DNA of 15,668 nucleotides from an uncultured Xanthobacteraceae bacterium (GCA_955652195.1 CATPBC010000318.1:1-15668); one strand, 5' to 3'; shown: positions 6,847-14,567, numbered from the stretch's first letter. Translations and numbers: made by a program. Notes: generated by a model not told the origin, from the sequence alone.

Positions 6847-7824
6847 TCAATTCTTCCAAGATGTGAATGGCGTTTCCGGTACCGGTGTCAGCGGCGGCTT
6901 ACCTGCGGCCCAGGCGGCAATGTTGTCGACGACAAGCTGATCCATCCGGTCGCGGGTGTAAACCGAGGCCGATCCGAGATGCGGAAACAGTATGACGTTC
7001 TCCATCGCGATCAGCTCTTGCGGCACCTCCGGCTCCTTTGCGAAGACATCCAAACCCGCCGCCATGATGCGCTTTTCCATCAGCGCCTTGCCCAAAGCCG
7101 GCTCATCGACGACCGAGCCGCGGGCCATATTGATGAGGACGCCGTTTGGCCCAAGTGCGTCCAGCACTTCGGCATTGATCATGTTCGCGGTCGCCGCGCC
7201 GCCCGGCACGATCACCATAAGCGTGTCGACGTCGCGCGCCATGTCGAGAAGCTTGGGATAATAGCGATGACCGGCCTCGTGCCGCTGGCGGCGGGCGTGA
7301 TAAACGACGGGAACGCCGAACGCGTCGAGCCGCCGCGCGATCGCTTTCCCAATGGCGCCCATGCCTACGATGCCGACCGTGCGGTTGCGCAGCGTCGCCT
7401 TGGTCAGCGGATATGGTTTTTGCAGCCATTTGCCGGCGCGCAAGTAGCGTTCGGCCTGCGGAAATTCCCGCACCGTGCACAACAGCAATGCAATCGCCGT
7501 GTCGGCCACTTCCTCGGTCAATACTTCGGGCGTGTTGGTCACGATGACGCCGCGCGCCGCCGCTGCTTTGGCATCGATGTGGTCGTAGCCGACGCCGAAG
7601 CTCGAAATGATTTGCAATTTCGGAAAGCGTTTCATGAACGGCTCGCCGAGCAGTTCGGTCGTGGCGCTGCAGGCGATCGCCCGGACATTGGCATGCGAGG
7701 CATAGAAAGCATCGGCATCTTTCGCTTCCGCCGTTTTGTGCACGATGCCGACCGCGTCGAGTCCTTTGACGATAAGCGGCTTCAACGGGCCGATAAGAAT
7801 GATTTCGCGATTATGAACGTTCAT
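6847..7824 (-). CDS. D-isomer-specific 2-hydroxyacid dehydrogenase (glyoxylate/hydroxypyruvate reductase-like)
   Basis: The 325-residue product has the full architecture: substrate domain (about 1-98 and 285-325) around an NAD(P) domain with GMGAIG at residues 154-159. The catalytic set is R235 (NMARGS), E264 (AKEPEVP) and H282 (FPHLGSA). The FGVGYDHID motif at 76-84 is typical of the family. It interconverts a D-2-hydroxyacid and a 2-oxoacid in the cytoplasm. Sequence resemblance is to the glyoxylate/hydroxypyruvate and phenylpyruvate reductase group, without a decision on substrate. The start is ATG 7824, since GAGG at 7834-7831 lies 6 nt upstream. This ribosome binding site overlaps the E2 stop codon (7835-7833), so translation is likely coupled. 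A GTG at 7836 is the alternative. In this operon the enzyme could feed a 2-oxoacid to the E1/E2 complex; that is inference. Confidence 0.92.
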   Translation of the reverse strand: MNVHNREIILIGPLKPLIVKGLDAVGIVHKTAEAKDADAFYASHANVRAIACSATTELLGEPFMKRFPKLQIISSFGVGYDHIDAKAAAARGVIVTNTPEVLTEEVADTAIALLLCTVREFPQAERYLRAGKWLQKPYPLTKATLRNRTVGIVGMGAIGKAIARRLDAFGVPVVYHARRQRHEAGHRYYPKLLDMARDVDTLMVIVPGGAATANMINAEVLDALGPNGVLINMARGSVVDEPALGKALMEKRIMAAGLDVFAKEPEVPQELIAMENVILFPHLGSASVYTRDRMDQLVVDNIAAWAAGKPPLTPVPETPFTSWKN

Positions 7825-7832
7825 TATAATCC

Positions 7833-9158
7833 TCACACCAGCATCGTGACCGGGGCCTCGATCAATCGCTTGATTGCTGCCAAAAGCTCTGCCCCTAACG
7901 CGCCGTCCACCACGCGATGGTCACATGACAGCGTTAGGCTCAGTATGCTTGCGAAGGCGACGCCGCCATCGTTTGTCTCGACTGCCTGTCGTCGCGCCGC
8001 TCCCACGGCAAGGATCGTCGCTTGCGGCGGATTGATGATCGCCGAGAATTCCCGCACCCCATACATGCCGAGATTGGAAATCGCCGCCGCACCGCCCTGA
8101 TATTCGGCAGGCTTCAGCTTCTTGGCGCGGGCGCGCGCCGTGAGGTCCTTCATCTCAGCCGAGATCGCGCTGAGCGGCTTGGTTTCGGCGTGGCGGATAA
8201 CCGGCGTTATGAGACCACCCTCGAGTGCAACCGCCACGCCGATATCGGAGTGCGAAAAGCGCAGGATCCGATCGCCGGCCCATACCGCGTTGGCGGTGGG
8301 CACGGCCTGCAAAGCAAGCGCAAGCGCGCGGATGATAAAATCATTGACCGAAAGCTTGAACGCCGGATTGCCGTCGCGGTCCTTGGGCGCGGCGTTGTTC
8401 GCTTCCTCGCGCAAGGCGATGAGACGACTGATTTCAACATCCGTGGTGAGGTAGAAGTGCGGAATTGTTAGCGCGGCCTGCGTCAATCGCGCCGCGATCG
8501 TGCGGCGCATGCTATCAAGCGGCACCTCCTGATAGCTTCCCGCTTCGTAAAGCGCCTTGATCTCAGTTGCGCCGGCACCTCCGGCCGGCGGTTCATGCCG
8601 CGCGTGCGGTGCGCCGGCAATATCGCGCGCTACGATCCGGCCGTGCGGCCCCGAGCCGCGAAGCTGCGATAGATCGATGCCAGCTTCGCCGGCTAAGCGA
8701 CGCGCCAACGGCGTGACCGTCGCGCCGCCCGGCAATCGCGCCGGCCCGTAATTGCGCTCCGGCGTGCGCACTTCGAGAAACGGATCGAGCGCAACCCGCG
8801 ATGGCTCGGGCTCACTAATGACGGCCGACGCTGCGCTGTGCGAGACCGGCAGGGATTTCGGTAAAGAGTTTGGCAAATCAGCAGACCGATTCGCCGCCAC
8901 CTTTGGCGGAGTTGCGGTTCCGCCAGTGCGGTCGGCAATCACGCCAACAACGGCGCCGACCGGCGCCACCTCGCCCGCCGGCACGCGGATTTCGGCGAGC
9001 ACGCCCGCCGCGATCGACGGCACTTCCATCGAGACTTTATCGGTTTCGATCTCGAACAGATTGTCGCCCGGCTTTACTTGTTCGCCGGCGGACTTGAACC
9101 ATTTGGTGATCTTGCCCTCGGAGACGGTTTCGCCGAGTTGCGGCATCAAGACGTCCAT
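7833..9158 (-). CDS. Dihydrolipoamide acyltransferase (E2) of a 2-oxoacid dehydrogenase complex
   Basis: The 441-residue product contains, in order, one lipoyl domain (residues 1-77, lipoyl lysine K41 in ETDKVSMEV), a flexible Pro/Ala/Ser linker, a peripheral subunit-binding domain (148-180, TPLARRLAGEAGIDLSQLRGSG core) and a catalytic core ending with SCDHRVVDG, where H414 and D418 are the active-site pair. It takes the acyl group from E1 on the swinging lipoyl arm and passes it to CoA. A single lipoyl domain and overall length fit acetoin-, branched-chain- or 2-oxoglutarate-type E2. ATG 9158 shares its A with the TGA of the lipocalin gene (TGATG), a coupled start. A TTG at 9176 would add six residues and is less likely, because lipoyl domains begin near this ATG. 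No E3 gene is nearby. Confidence 0.94.
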   Translation of the reverse strand: MDVLMPQLGETVSEGKITKWFKSAGEQVKPGDNLFEIETDKVSMEVPSIAAGVLAEIRVPAGEVAPVGAVVGVIADRTGGTATPPKVAANRSADLPNSLPKSLPVSHSAASAVISEPEPSRVALDPFLEVRTPERNYGPARLPGGATVTPLARRLAGEAGIDLSQLRGSGPHGRIVARDIAGAPHARHEPPAGGAGATEIKALYEAGSYQEVPLDSMRRTIAARLTQAALTIPHFYLTTDVEISRLIALREEANNAAPKDRDGNPAFKLSVNDFIIRALALALQAVPTANAVWAGDRILRFSHSDIGVAVALEGGLITPVIRHAETKPLSAISAEMKDLTARARAKKLKPAEYQGGAAAISNLGMYGVREFSAIINPPQATILAVGAARRQAVETNDGGVAFASILSLTLSCDHRVVDGALGAELLAAIKRLIEAPVTMLV

Positions 9159-9559
9159 CACTTGATCCGTTCCCAAGTGACTTCGAGCGTCGAATTTGGT
9201 GCGCGCAATACCAGCCGGTCGTTGATGAATTCATAGCGCCGCACCAGGTCGTCGGTGTCGCCGGGCTGCAGACTGTCCTGCCGATGATGCGTGACGGTGC
9301 CGGCCTGTTGGTCGACCGTATAGGTCCCGAAATATGCGATATAATCTTTGACTGCGGTAAATGCCTCTTGCGGCGTCATGACCGCACCGGCGCGCGCGCG
9401 CTTGACGTCCGGCGCGATCTGCACCGCCATCTCGCCGTGCGGCCCGTAGTAGATCATGCCCTTCGGATTGGCGCCGCGATCCCAACTGCTGCCATTGATC
9501 CGCGTGCCGATGTAACGCCACGCGCCGAGCAGCTTGTTGGCCGCCTTAGCTTCGGTCAT
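9158..9559 (-). CDS. Lipocalin-like domain protein (Lipocalin_5 type)
   Basis: The 133-residue product looks like a single small beta-barrel domain: LLGAWRYIG near residues 10-18, then GMIYYGPHGEMAVQIAP (34-50), and later strands YIAYFGTYTVD and RYEFINDRLVLRAP. The G-x-W near the N-terminus plus a Y-x-x-x-G-x-M turn is the pattern of the lipocalin-like DUF/Lipocalin_5 family. It has no signal peptide, so it is probably cytoplasmic. Family members are often annotated beside catabolic enzymes, but a defined role is not known to me; binding of a small hydrophobic metabolite is a reasonable guess. It sits 15 nt after the aldehyde dehydrogenase and overlaps E2 by one base, so it is firmly inside the operon. 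The ribosome binding site is weak. Confidence 0.85.
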   Translation of the reverse strand: MTEAKAANKLLGAWRYIGTRINGSSWDRGANPKGMIYYGPHGEMAVQIAPDVKRARAGAVMTPQEAFTAVKDYIAYFGTYTVDQQAGTVTHHRQDSLQPGDTDDLVRRYEFINDRLVLRAPNSTLEVTWERIK

Positions 9560-9574
9560 CGTGCGTTCGCTCGC

Positions 9575-11032
9575 TCACCAAGTCACCGAAATGTATTGCG
9601 TCTCCGTGAACTCCATGAGCCCTTCGTGCGCCCCCTCGCGGCCGAGGCCGGATTGCTTGACACCGCCGAACGGCGCCGCGGGATCGGAGACGAGCCCACG
9701 ATTGAGCCCGACCATGCCGAAGTCGAGTTTTTCCGACACGCGCAAGCCGCGGCTTAAGTCCTTGGTGTAGAGATAAGCGACCAGACCGTATTCGGTGTTG
9801 TTGGCGCGCGTGATCACTTCGTCCTCCGATTTGAAGGACTGGATCGAAGCGACCGGCCCAAAGATCTCCTCGTTGAGCATTTTCGCATTGTCGGAGACAT
9901 TCGCGAGTACCGTTGCCGGGTAGAAATAACCGGGCCCGCCCGGCGCCTTGCCGCCGGTGAGCACTTTGGCGCCCTTTTTCACCGCGTCGTCGACCAACTC
10001 GATCACCTTGTCGAGGCCGTCTTGATTGACCAGCGGCCCAAGCGCGGTCCCGTCGTCGAGCCCATTGCCCATTTTCAGGCCGCCCATTTTCGCGGTCAGC
10101 TTCCGAGCAAACTCGTCATGCACTTTCTCATGCACGTAGAAACGATTGGCGGCGGTGCAGGCCTCGCCCATATTGCGCATCTTGGCGATCATGGCGCCGT
10201 CGATGGCCGCGTCGATGTCGGCGTCGTCAAAGACGATAAAGGGCGCATTGCCGCCTAGCTCCATCGCCGGCTTGACGACGCAGTCAGCAGCTTCGTGCAG
10301 CAGCTTGCGGCCGACCTCAGTCGAGCCGGTAAACGACACCACCCGGACGCGCGGATCGTGCAGCATGGCGCTGACCACTCTGCCGGATGAGCGCGAGGGA
10401 ATGACGTTGACGACGCCGGCGGGCACGCCGGCTTCTTCGAGGATCGGCATCAGCGCCAGCATGGTCAACGGCGTGTCGGAGGCTGGCTTGAGCACTACGG
10501 TGCAGCCGGCGGCCAGCGCCGGGCCGATCTTGCGGGTGGCCATCGCCGCCGGGAAATTCCACGGCGTGACCAGCACGGCTACGCCCGCCGGCTTGTGATG
10601 GACGAAAATGCGTGCACCCGACGACGGTGCGACCGAATTCTGGCCGACATTGCGCACCGCTTCCTCGGCATACCAGCGGAAGAATTCGGCGGCATAGGCG
10701 ACTTCGCCGCGCGAATCGGACAGCGCCTTGCCGTTCTCGATGGTGATGAGTTTCGCCAGCCGCTCGGCGTCGCGCATGATCAGTTCATAAGACTTGCGCA
10801 ACACTTCGGCGCGTTCGCGCGGCTTCTTGCCGGCCCAGGCGGCAAACGCGCCGCTTGCCGCATCAAGCGCGGCCATGGCGTCCTCGACCGTCGCGCTCGC
10901 AACCGAAGCGACCTTGTTCTCCGTTGCCGGATCGATGACGTCGAAGCGCCTGTCATCCGAAGATTTGCGCCACTTGCCGCCGATCCACAGATCGGTCGGG
11001 ACGTTGGCGAGAAGATTGTCGTACATGGCCAT
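9575..11032 (-). CDS. gabD: NAD(P)-dependent succinate-semialdehyde dehydrogenase-like aldehyde dehydrogenase
   Basis: The 485-residue product is a complete aldehyde dehydrogenase. PWNFP lies at 157-161 (N159 holds the oxyanion), LKPA at 181-184, the cofactor loop FTGSTEVG at 234-241, the general base E258 in ELGGN, and the nucleophile C292 in GEACTAANRF. The overall sequence, including the LVSDPAAPFGGVKQSGLGREG end, is that of the GabD/SSADH subfamily, which oxidises succinate semialdehyde to succinate. Related semialdehydes such as glutarate semialdehyde are also possible. ATG 11032 has GAGG 7 nt upstream; a second ATG at 11026 is possible. It follows E1-beta after a 116-nt gap filled by a structured repeat and precedes the lipocalin gene by 15 nt. 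The symbol marks subfamily resemblance, not a proven role in GABA use. Confidence 0.9.
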   Translation of the reverse strand: MAMYDNLLANVPTDLWIGGKWRKSSDDRRFDVIDPATENKVASVASATVEDAMAALDAASGAFAAWAGKKPRERAEVLRKSYELIMRDAERLAKLITIENGKALSDSRGEVAYAAEFFRWYAEEAVRNVGQNSVAPSSGARIFVHHKPAGVAVLVTPWNFPAAMATRKIGPALAAGCTVVLKPASDTPLTMLALMPILEEAGVPAGVVNVIPSRSSGRVVSAMLHDPRVRVVSFTGSTEVGRKLLHEAADCVVKPAMELGGNAPFIVFDDADIDAAIDGAMIAKMRNMGEACTAANRFYVHEKVHDEFARKLTAKMGGLKMGNGLDDGTALGPLVNQDGLDKVIELVDDAVKKGAKVLTGGKAPGGPGYFYPATVLANVSDNAKMLNEEIFGPVASIQSFKSEDEVITRANNTEYGLVAYLYTKDLSRGLRVSEKLDFGMVGLNRGLVSDPAAPFGGVKQSGLGREGAHEGLMEFTETQYISVTW

Positions 11033-11058
11033 GGCGGCACCTCGTTTTATTTCGTGTC

Positions 11059-11141
11059 ATGGCCGGGCCTGTCCCGGCCATCCCGATCGATTCGGCACCA
11101 GCGTGCGAAATCTATCGGGATCACCGGAACAAGTCCGGTGA
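11059..11141. repeat. Composite palindromic repeat (REP-like, three hairpins) inside the operon
   Basis: Three inverted repeats lie side by side. Hairpin 1 has a perfect 9-bp stem, ATGGCCGGG (11059-11067) with CCCGGCCAT (11073-11081), and a 5-nt loop. The middle pair is TCCCGAT (11081-11087) with ATCGGGA (11114-11120), continued inward by an imperfect match. Hairpin 3 is TCACCGGA (11121-11128) with TCCGGTGA (11134-11141). The element fills the gap between E1-beta and the aldehyde dehydrogenase. Its motifs resemble the dispersed palindromic elements of Bradyrhizobium and relatives. In the transcript it would fold stably and could affect mRNA decay or relative expression of the two sides. Confidence 0.85.
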
Positions 11142-11148
11142 TGAGGAA

Positions 11149-12129
11149 TCAGCTCTCCATCGCGTTTTTCACGCGCTCAACGATCCGCTCGACCGACGGC
11201 AGCGCAAGGTCCTCCAGAATGTCGGCGGCGGGCAGCGGAATATGGGGCGTAGTGATCCGCACTGGCGGACCGTCGAGTTCGTAGAAAGCCTCGTCGGCGA
11301 CGATCGAAACGATCTCCGCGCCCCAGCCGCACAACCGCGGATTCTCCTCGACGGTGAACAGCCGATGCGTGCGCGCCACCGAGCCGAGGATAGTCCGTGT
11401 GTCGAGCGGGACCAGCGAGCGCACGTCGATGACTTCGCAGTCGATGCCGTGCTCGGATTTAAGCTTGTCGGCTGCCGCAAGCGCCCGCGGCACCATCAGC
11501 GCCAATGCGACGATAGTGGCGTCATTGCCCGGCCGCACGATACTGGCGATGCCCAGGCGATCGACGATTTCGCCGTCGGGCACGTCGCCTTTGACCGAAT
11601 AAAGCGATTTATGCTCGAGAAAAATCACCGGATCGGGATCGCGCACCGCCGCAGCCATTAGGCCGATCACATCGCGCGGCGTGGAAGGCGCCACCACTTT
11701 CAGTCCGGGAATCATCATGCACCAGTTCTCTACGCTTTGCGAATGCTGCGCGCCGAATCGCGAGCCGGCGCCGTTGCCCGTGCGCACCACCAGCGGGCAT
11801 TTGACCTGACCGTTCGACATATAGCGGCTCTTGGCGAACTCGTTGGCGATGTAATCGAAGCAGACCGCGAAGAAATCCGAAAACATAATTTCCGCAATCG
11901 GCTTCAATCCGGTCATCGCCGCGCCCATCGCCGCGCCCAAGATCGCCTGCTCGGAAATCGGGGTGTCGCGCACGCGCAATGGACCGAATTGTTCGTATAA
12001 TCCCACGGTCGCCTTGAACACGCCGCCGGCCTTGCCGATATCCTCGCCGAGAAAGACCACGTCCGGATCGCGTGCCATCTCCTGAGCGATGCCGCGGGCC
12101 ACGGCTTCGCGGTAGGTCAATTCCGCCAT
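11149..12129 (-). CDS. 2-oxoacid dehydrogenase E1 component, beta subunit (acetoin/pyruvate type)
   Basis: The 326-residue product matches the E1-beta family throughout: LTYREAVARGIAQEM at the start, FLGEDIG at 26-32, RDTPISE at 54-60 with the TPP-activating glutamate E60, QHSQS at 128-132 with the conserved histidine H129, and a C-terminal transketolase domain with EVIDVRSLVPLDT and TVEEN. With E1-alpha it forms an alpha2beta2 decarboxylase that moves an acyl group to lipoyl-E2. ATG 12129 overlaps the E1-alpha gene end by 13 nt, with GGAGG 6 nt upstream, so the two are translationally linked. An upstream open extension to 12198 lies within E1-alpha and is not real. Similarity is divided between AcoB, PdhB and BkdB-type proteins, so substrate is open. 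Confidence 0.93.
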   Translation of the reverse strand: MAELTYREAVARGIAQEMARDPDVVFLGEDIGKAGGVFKATVGLYEQFGPLRVRDTPISEQAILGAAMGAAMTGLKPIAEIMFSDFFAVCFDYIANEFAKSRYMSNGQVKCPLVVRTGNGAGSRFGAQHSQSVENWCMMIPGLKVVAPSTPRDVIGLMAAAVRDPDPVIFLEHKSLYSVKGDVPDGEIVDRLGIASIVRPGNDATIVALALMVPRALAAADKLKSEHGIDCEVIDVRSLVPLDTRTILGSVARTHRLFTVEENPRLCGWGAEIVSIVADEAFYELDGPPVRITTPHIPLPAADILEDLALPSVERIVERVKNAMES

Positions 12130-13148
12130 GCGAAGCCTCCATTGGCATAGACATCGGTCGTGAGAATTTCGACCGCTGGCGGCGGAGCCGCCTTGCATTT
12201 TTCGGTCGCCTCGTCGACGCGGCGCCGCGCATAGGTTTCGATAGCGTCGATGATGTCCTCACTGACACCGAATTGCTTTAACCGCTCACGATAGATTTTT
12301 ATCGGGTCGCGCTCTTTCCATTTTTCCAGCTCCCCTTCGGGACGGTACTTGGCCGGATCGGCGCGAGAATGTCCGCTGTATCGGTAGGTGAGGCACTCAA
12401 TCAGCGACGGGCCGCCTCCGGCGCGCGCCTTCTCATAAGCCGCCGCTGCCGTGCGATAGACGATGTCGGCGTCATTGCCGTCGATCACGATGCGCGGCAG
12501 GCCGTAAGCGGCGGCGCGATCAGCTGCCGGATGCGGCACGGCGGTGACATCGCCGATCGGCGTATATTCCATGTACAGGTTGTTTTCGCAGACGAAGATC
12601 ACCGGCAGTTTCCACACCGCCGCGAAGTTAAGCGCTTCATGAAAAGCGCCGATATTCGTCGTGCCGTCGCCGAAGAAGCAAACCGATACGTCCTTCTGTC
12701 CTTTATATTGGGCGCGCCAAGCCGCGCCGCAGGCGATCGGCAAATGCGCGCCAATGATCGCGTAGGAGCCCATCACGCCGTGGTCAACGGAGGTGAGATG
12801 CATGGAGCCGCCTTTGCCGCGCATGAGGCCGTTGTCGCGCTGCATCAGTTCTCCCAGCACCTTCTCGATCGGAACGCCGCGCGCCAGCGTATGCGCATGA
12901 CCACGGTAGGTGCAGAACGAAAGGTCGCCGGGTTTCATGGCCGCCGCGCAGCCAGCGGCGACCGCCTCTTGGCCGAGCGAAAGGTGGCTCGTACCCTTGA
13001 CCAGATTCTGCAGAAACAGATCGTACGCCCGCTGCTCAGCCTCGCGAATTTCCACTTGCATGCGGTACATGCGAAGCCGCGTCTCCTCGCCGATATCGTC
13101 ATTGAGGCTCGCATTCGGGGCGAGCGCGCGATCTTCAATCTTGGCCAT
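12117..13148 (-). CDS. 2-oxoacid dehydrogenase E1 component, alpha subunit (acetoin/pyruvate type)
   Basis: The 343-residue product carries the TPP-binding motif GDGTTNIGAFHEALNFA starting at G160 and closing with ENN at 188-190. It also has SLGQEA (57-62), YRGHAHTLARG (81-91) with catalytic-site histidines, and the YRYSGHSRADPAKYR loop (255-269) that covers the active site. Its length and the single-domain form fit AcoA/PdhA-like subunits of heterotetrameric E1, not the long homodimeric E1 of gammaproteobacteria. It decarboxylates a 2-oxoacid or cleaves acetoin with TPP. ATG 13148 has GAGGA 5 nt upstream. It is the first gene of the operon; upstream lies a 155-nt gap shared with the divergent DUF6460 gene. 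I find no regulator such as AcoR beside it. The gap holds no convincing promoter. Confidence 0.93.
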   Translation of the reverse strand: MAKIEDRALAPNASLNDDIGEETRLRMYRMQVEIREAEQRAYDLFLQNLVKGTSHLSLGQEAVAAGCAAAMKPGDLSFCTYRGHAHTLARGVPIEKVLGELMQRDNGLMRGKGGSMHLTSVDHGVMGSYAIIGAHLPIACGAAWRAQYKGQKDVSVCFFGDGTTNIGAFHEALNFAAVWKLPVIFVCENNLYMEYTPIGDVTAVPHPAADRAAAYGLPRIVIDGNDADIVYRTAAAAYEKARAGGGPSLIECLTYRYSGHSRADPAKYRPEGELEKWKERDPIKIYRERLKQFGVSEDIIDAIETYARRRVDEATEKCKAAPPPAVEILTTDVYANGGFAWRN

Positions 13149-13303
13149 GAAAGTCCTCGGAACGCGCTATAGATAAAGAGCGGGACGCAACTTAGCGCCA
13201 GTGGTGAAGGTGAGGCAATGCATGGCCAATGCCGGTACACGGCTCGCCAGGCGCGGCTTGCGGCAGGCTCAGCGAAGGCTTAATTGACGCTGTGGAGGGT
13301 TCG

Positions 13304-13603
13304 ATGACTCAATCGCTGGATTCGCGGACATCTCAGCCCTTCATTTACCGTTTCTTTGGCGGCCCGCCCTTGGCGGTGATCGGCCGGCTGATCCTGCTCT
13401 CGATCCTGGTCGGCGTCATACTGGCGGCAATCGGGCTCGATCCCTGGAATGTCATCGAGTCCGTAGAGCGCCTAATCGAACACATCTGGAACATGGGTTT
13501 CGATGCAGTGCGCTGGCTGTGGCGCTATTTTCTGCTCGGCGCCGTAATCGTGCTGCCGATTTGGCTTTTAGCGCGCTTGGCCAAGGCGCCGCGTGGATTG
13601 TAG
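13304..13603 (+). CDS. DUF6460-type small inner-membrane protein
   Basis: The product has 99 residues and two clear membrane segments, about 25-44 (a run of I/L/V after RFFGGPPLAVIGR) and 76-93 (YFLLGAVIVLPIWLLARL). They flank an amphipathic stretch, IGLDPWNVIESVERLIEHIW, in the middle. RFFGGPPLAV at the front and the YFLLGAV-x-V-x-PIWL end match the DUF6460 family of Hyphomicrobiales. Function is unknown. The ATG at 13304 is chosen because GGAGGG lies 5 nt upstream and the family starts near here; the frame stays open back to 13229 but without such a site. It is divergent from the E1-alpha operon and convergent with the DUF4167 gene, with a terminator right after the stop. Confidence 0.85.
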   Translation: MTQSLDSRTSQPFIYRFFGGPPLAVIGRLILLSILVGVILAAIGLDPWNVIESVERLIEHIWNMGFDAVRWLWRYFLLGAVIVLPIWLLARLAKAPRGL

Positions 13604-13608
13604 CGGTC

Positions 13609-13640
13609 AAAAAAGGCCGGGCTAATGCCCGGCCGTTTTT
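13609..13640. terminator. Bidirectional rho-independent terminator
   Basis: A perfect 8-bp GC stem, GGCCGGGC (13615-13622) with GCCCGGCC (13627-13634), and a TAAT loop is flanked by six A on the left (13609-13614) and five T on the right (13636-13640). It begins 5 nt after the DUF6460 stop and 14 nt beyond the DUF4167 stop on the other strand, so it can end transcription from both convergent genes. Confidence 0.93.
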
Positions 13641-13654
13641 CTACTTCGAGCTGA

Positions 13655-14458
13655 TTACTCGTCGCCGGAAGGCGAGCCAGACGGTGGTCCATCATCATCG
13701 CCCTGGACCGAATGATCCATGGTTTGATGATCGCGCGGTCCGCCGCCGCGATGCCGCCGCCGCCGCCGGTGCAGCGGGAAGCGATCTGCCGGCCCGTCAT
13801 AGCCGTTCGGCCCATTTTGCCCGTTCGGGACATTGCCGCCCTGGCTGCCTTGGTTGTTACCTTGGTTGCCTTGGCCGTGCTGCGGCTGCTGTTGCGGCTG
13901 ACCGCCGGTAATGAACGACGGCAGCCGATCGACGCCGCCTTCGTTTTCCGAAGCCGAATGCTGGGGACGCGGCTGAAACTGCTGCGAGTTCGGCTGCTGC
14001 TGCGGTTGATAGTTCTGCTGCTGATTGTGGTGGGGTTGCTCGCGCGGATAATACTGCTGCGGCTCGCGCGGGGCGAATGGCTCGCCACCGACATGCGGTT
14101 GCTCGTTGTCAGCCTCGTCATAACCCTCATCGGCGCCGCGGAGTTCGCCAGGCTGCTGCGGCTGTTGTTGGTAGTACGACGGCTGACTCTGCCGAAGCTG
14201 CTCCTGGGCCGCGGCGATCAGCCGAAAATAATGCTCGGCGTGCTGGTAATAGTTTTCCGCCGCAATTGGATCGCCCGAGCTTTGCGCGTCGCGCGCCAGT
14301 TGGAGATATTTTTCCCCAACGTGGGATGCCGTTCCGCGAATTTTTATGTCCGGTCCATTGGACTCGTACATTCGGGATAATGGATTTTGATGTTGATGAT
14401 GATGATGCCCACCTTTGCGGTTACGACCGCGCATACGTTTGTTTTGACCGTTTCTCAT
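13655..14458 (-). CDS. DUF4167 domain protein with a long low-complexity tail
   Basis: The 267-residue product opens with MRNGQNKRMRGRNRK, a basic Arg/Gly/Asn-rich lead, then HHHHQHQNPLSR and the compact helical core of the DUF4167 family (about 25-88), with SHVGEKYLQLARDA and AENYYQHAEHYFRL. The remaining two thirds are Gln, Pro, Asn and Gly-rich and surely disordered, with a basic patch LHRRRRRHRGGG near 228-239 and an acidic end. DUF4167 is found in alphaproteobacteria next to prmC, as here; no function is established. The RG-rich head and basic patch suggest RNA binding, which is inference. ATG 14458 is chosen by the family's N-terminus; a TTG at 14476 is an alternative. The ribosome binding site is weak. 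The gene is 514 nt from prmC, so it probably has its own promoter. Confidence 0.9.
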   Translation of the reverse strand: MRNGQNKRMRGRNRKGGHHHHQHQNPLSRMYESNGPDIKIRGTASHVGEKYLQLARDAQSSGDPIAAENYYQHAEHYFRLIAAAQEQLRQSQPSYYQQQPQQPGELRGADEGYDEADNEQPHVGGEPFAPREPQQYYPREQPHHNQQQNYQPQQQPNSQQFQPRPQHSASENEGGVDRLPSFITGGQPQQQPQHGQGNQGNNQGSQGGNVPNGQNGPNGYDGPADRFPLHRRRRRHRGGGPRDHQTMDHSVQGDDDGPPSGSPSGDE

Positions 14459-14567
14459 GGTTTGCTGTTCCGCCAACCCCTTTTACCTGCAACGGCACGT
14501 TTGCCGCCGCTTCTTTTCCATTCACCGGAAGTCCATCACATCGGCTGAGCGCCGCACTAAATTTCCC

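Noticed and set aside
6979..8100. A 373-codon open frame on the plus strand.
   Set aside because: It is antisense to the hydroxyacid dehydrogenase and the end of E2; rich in His/Arg/Asp as expected of a shadow, with no recognisable domain.
12369..13172. A 267-codon open frame on the plus strand.
   Set aside because: It lies opposite E1-alpha, whose TPP motif and length are normal, and shows no domain of its own.
13215..13228. A sigma-54-like site on the minus strand, TGGCCATGCATTGC, ahead of the E1-alpha operon.
   Set aside because: The GG and GC elements are 9 nt apart, not the required 10, the flanks depart from consensus, and no sigma-54 activator gene is present. Acetoin operons often use sigma-54, which makes this tempting but not supported.
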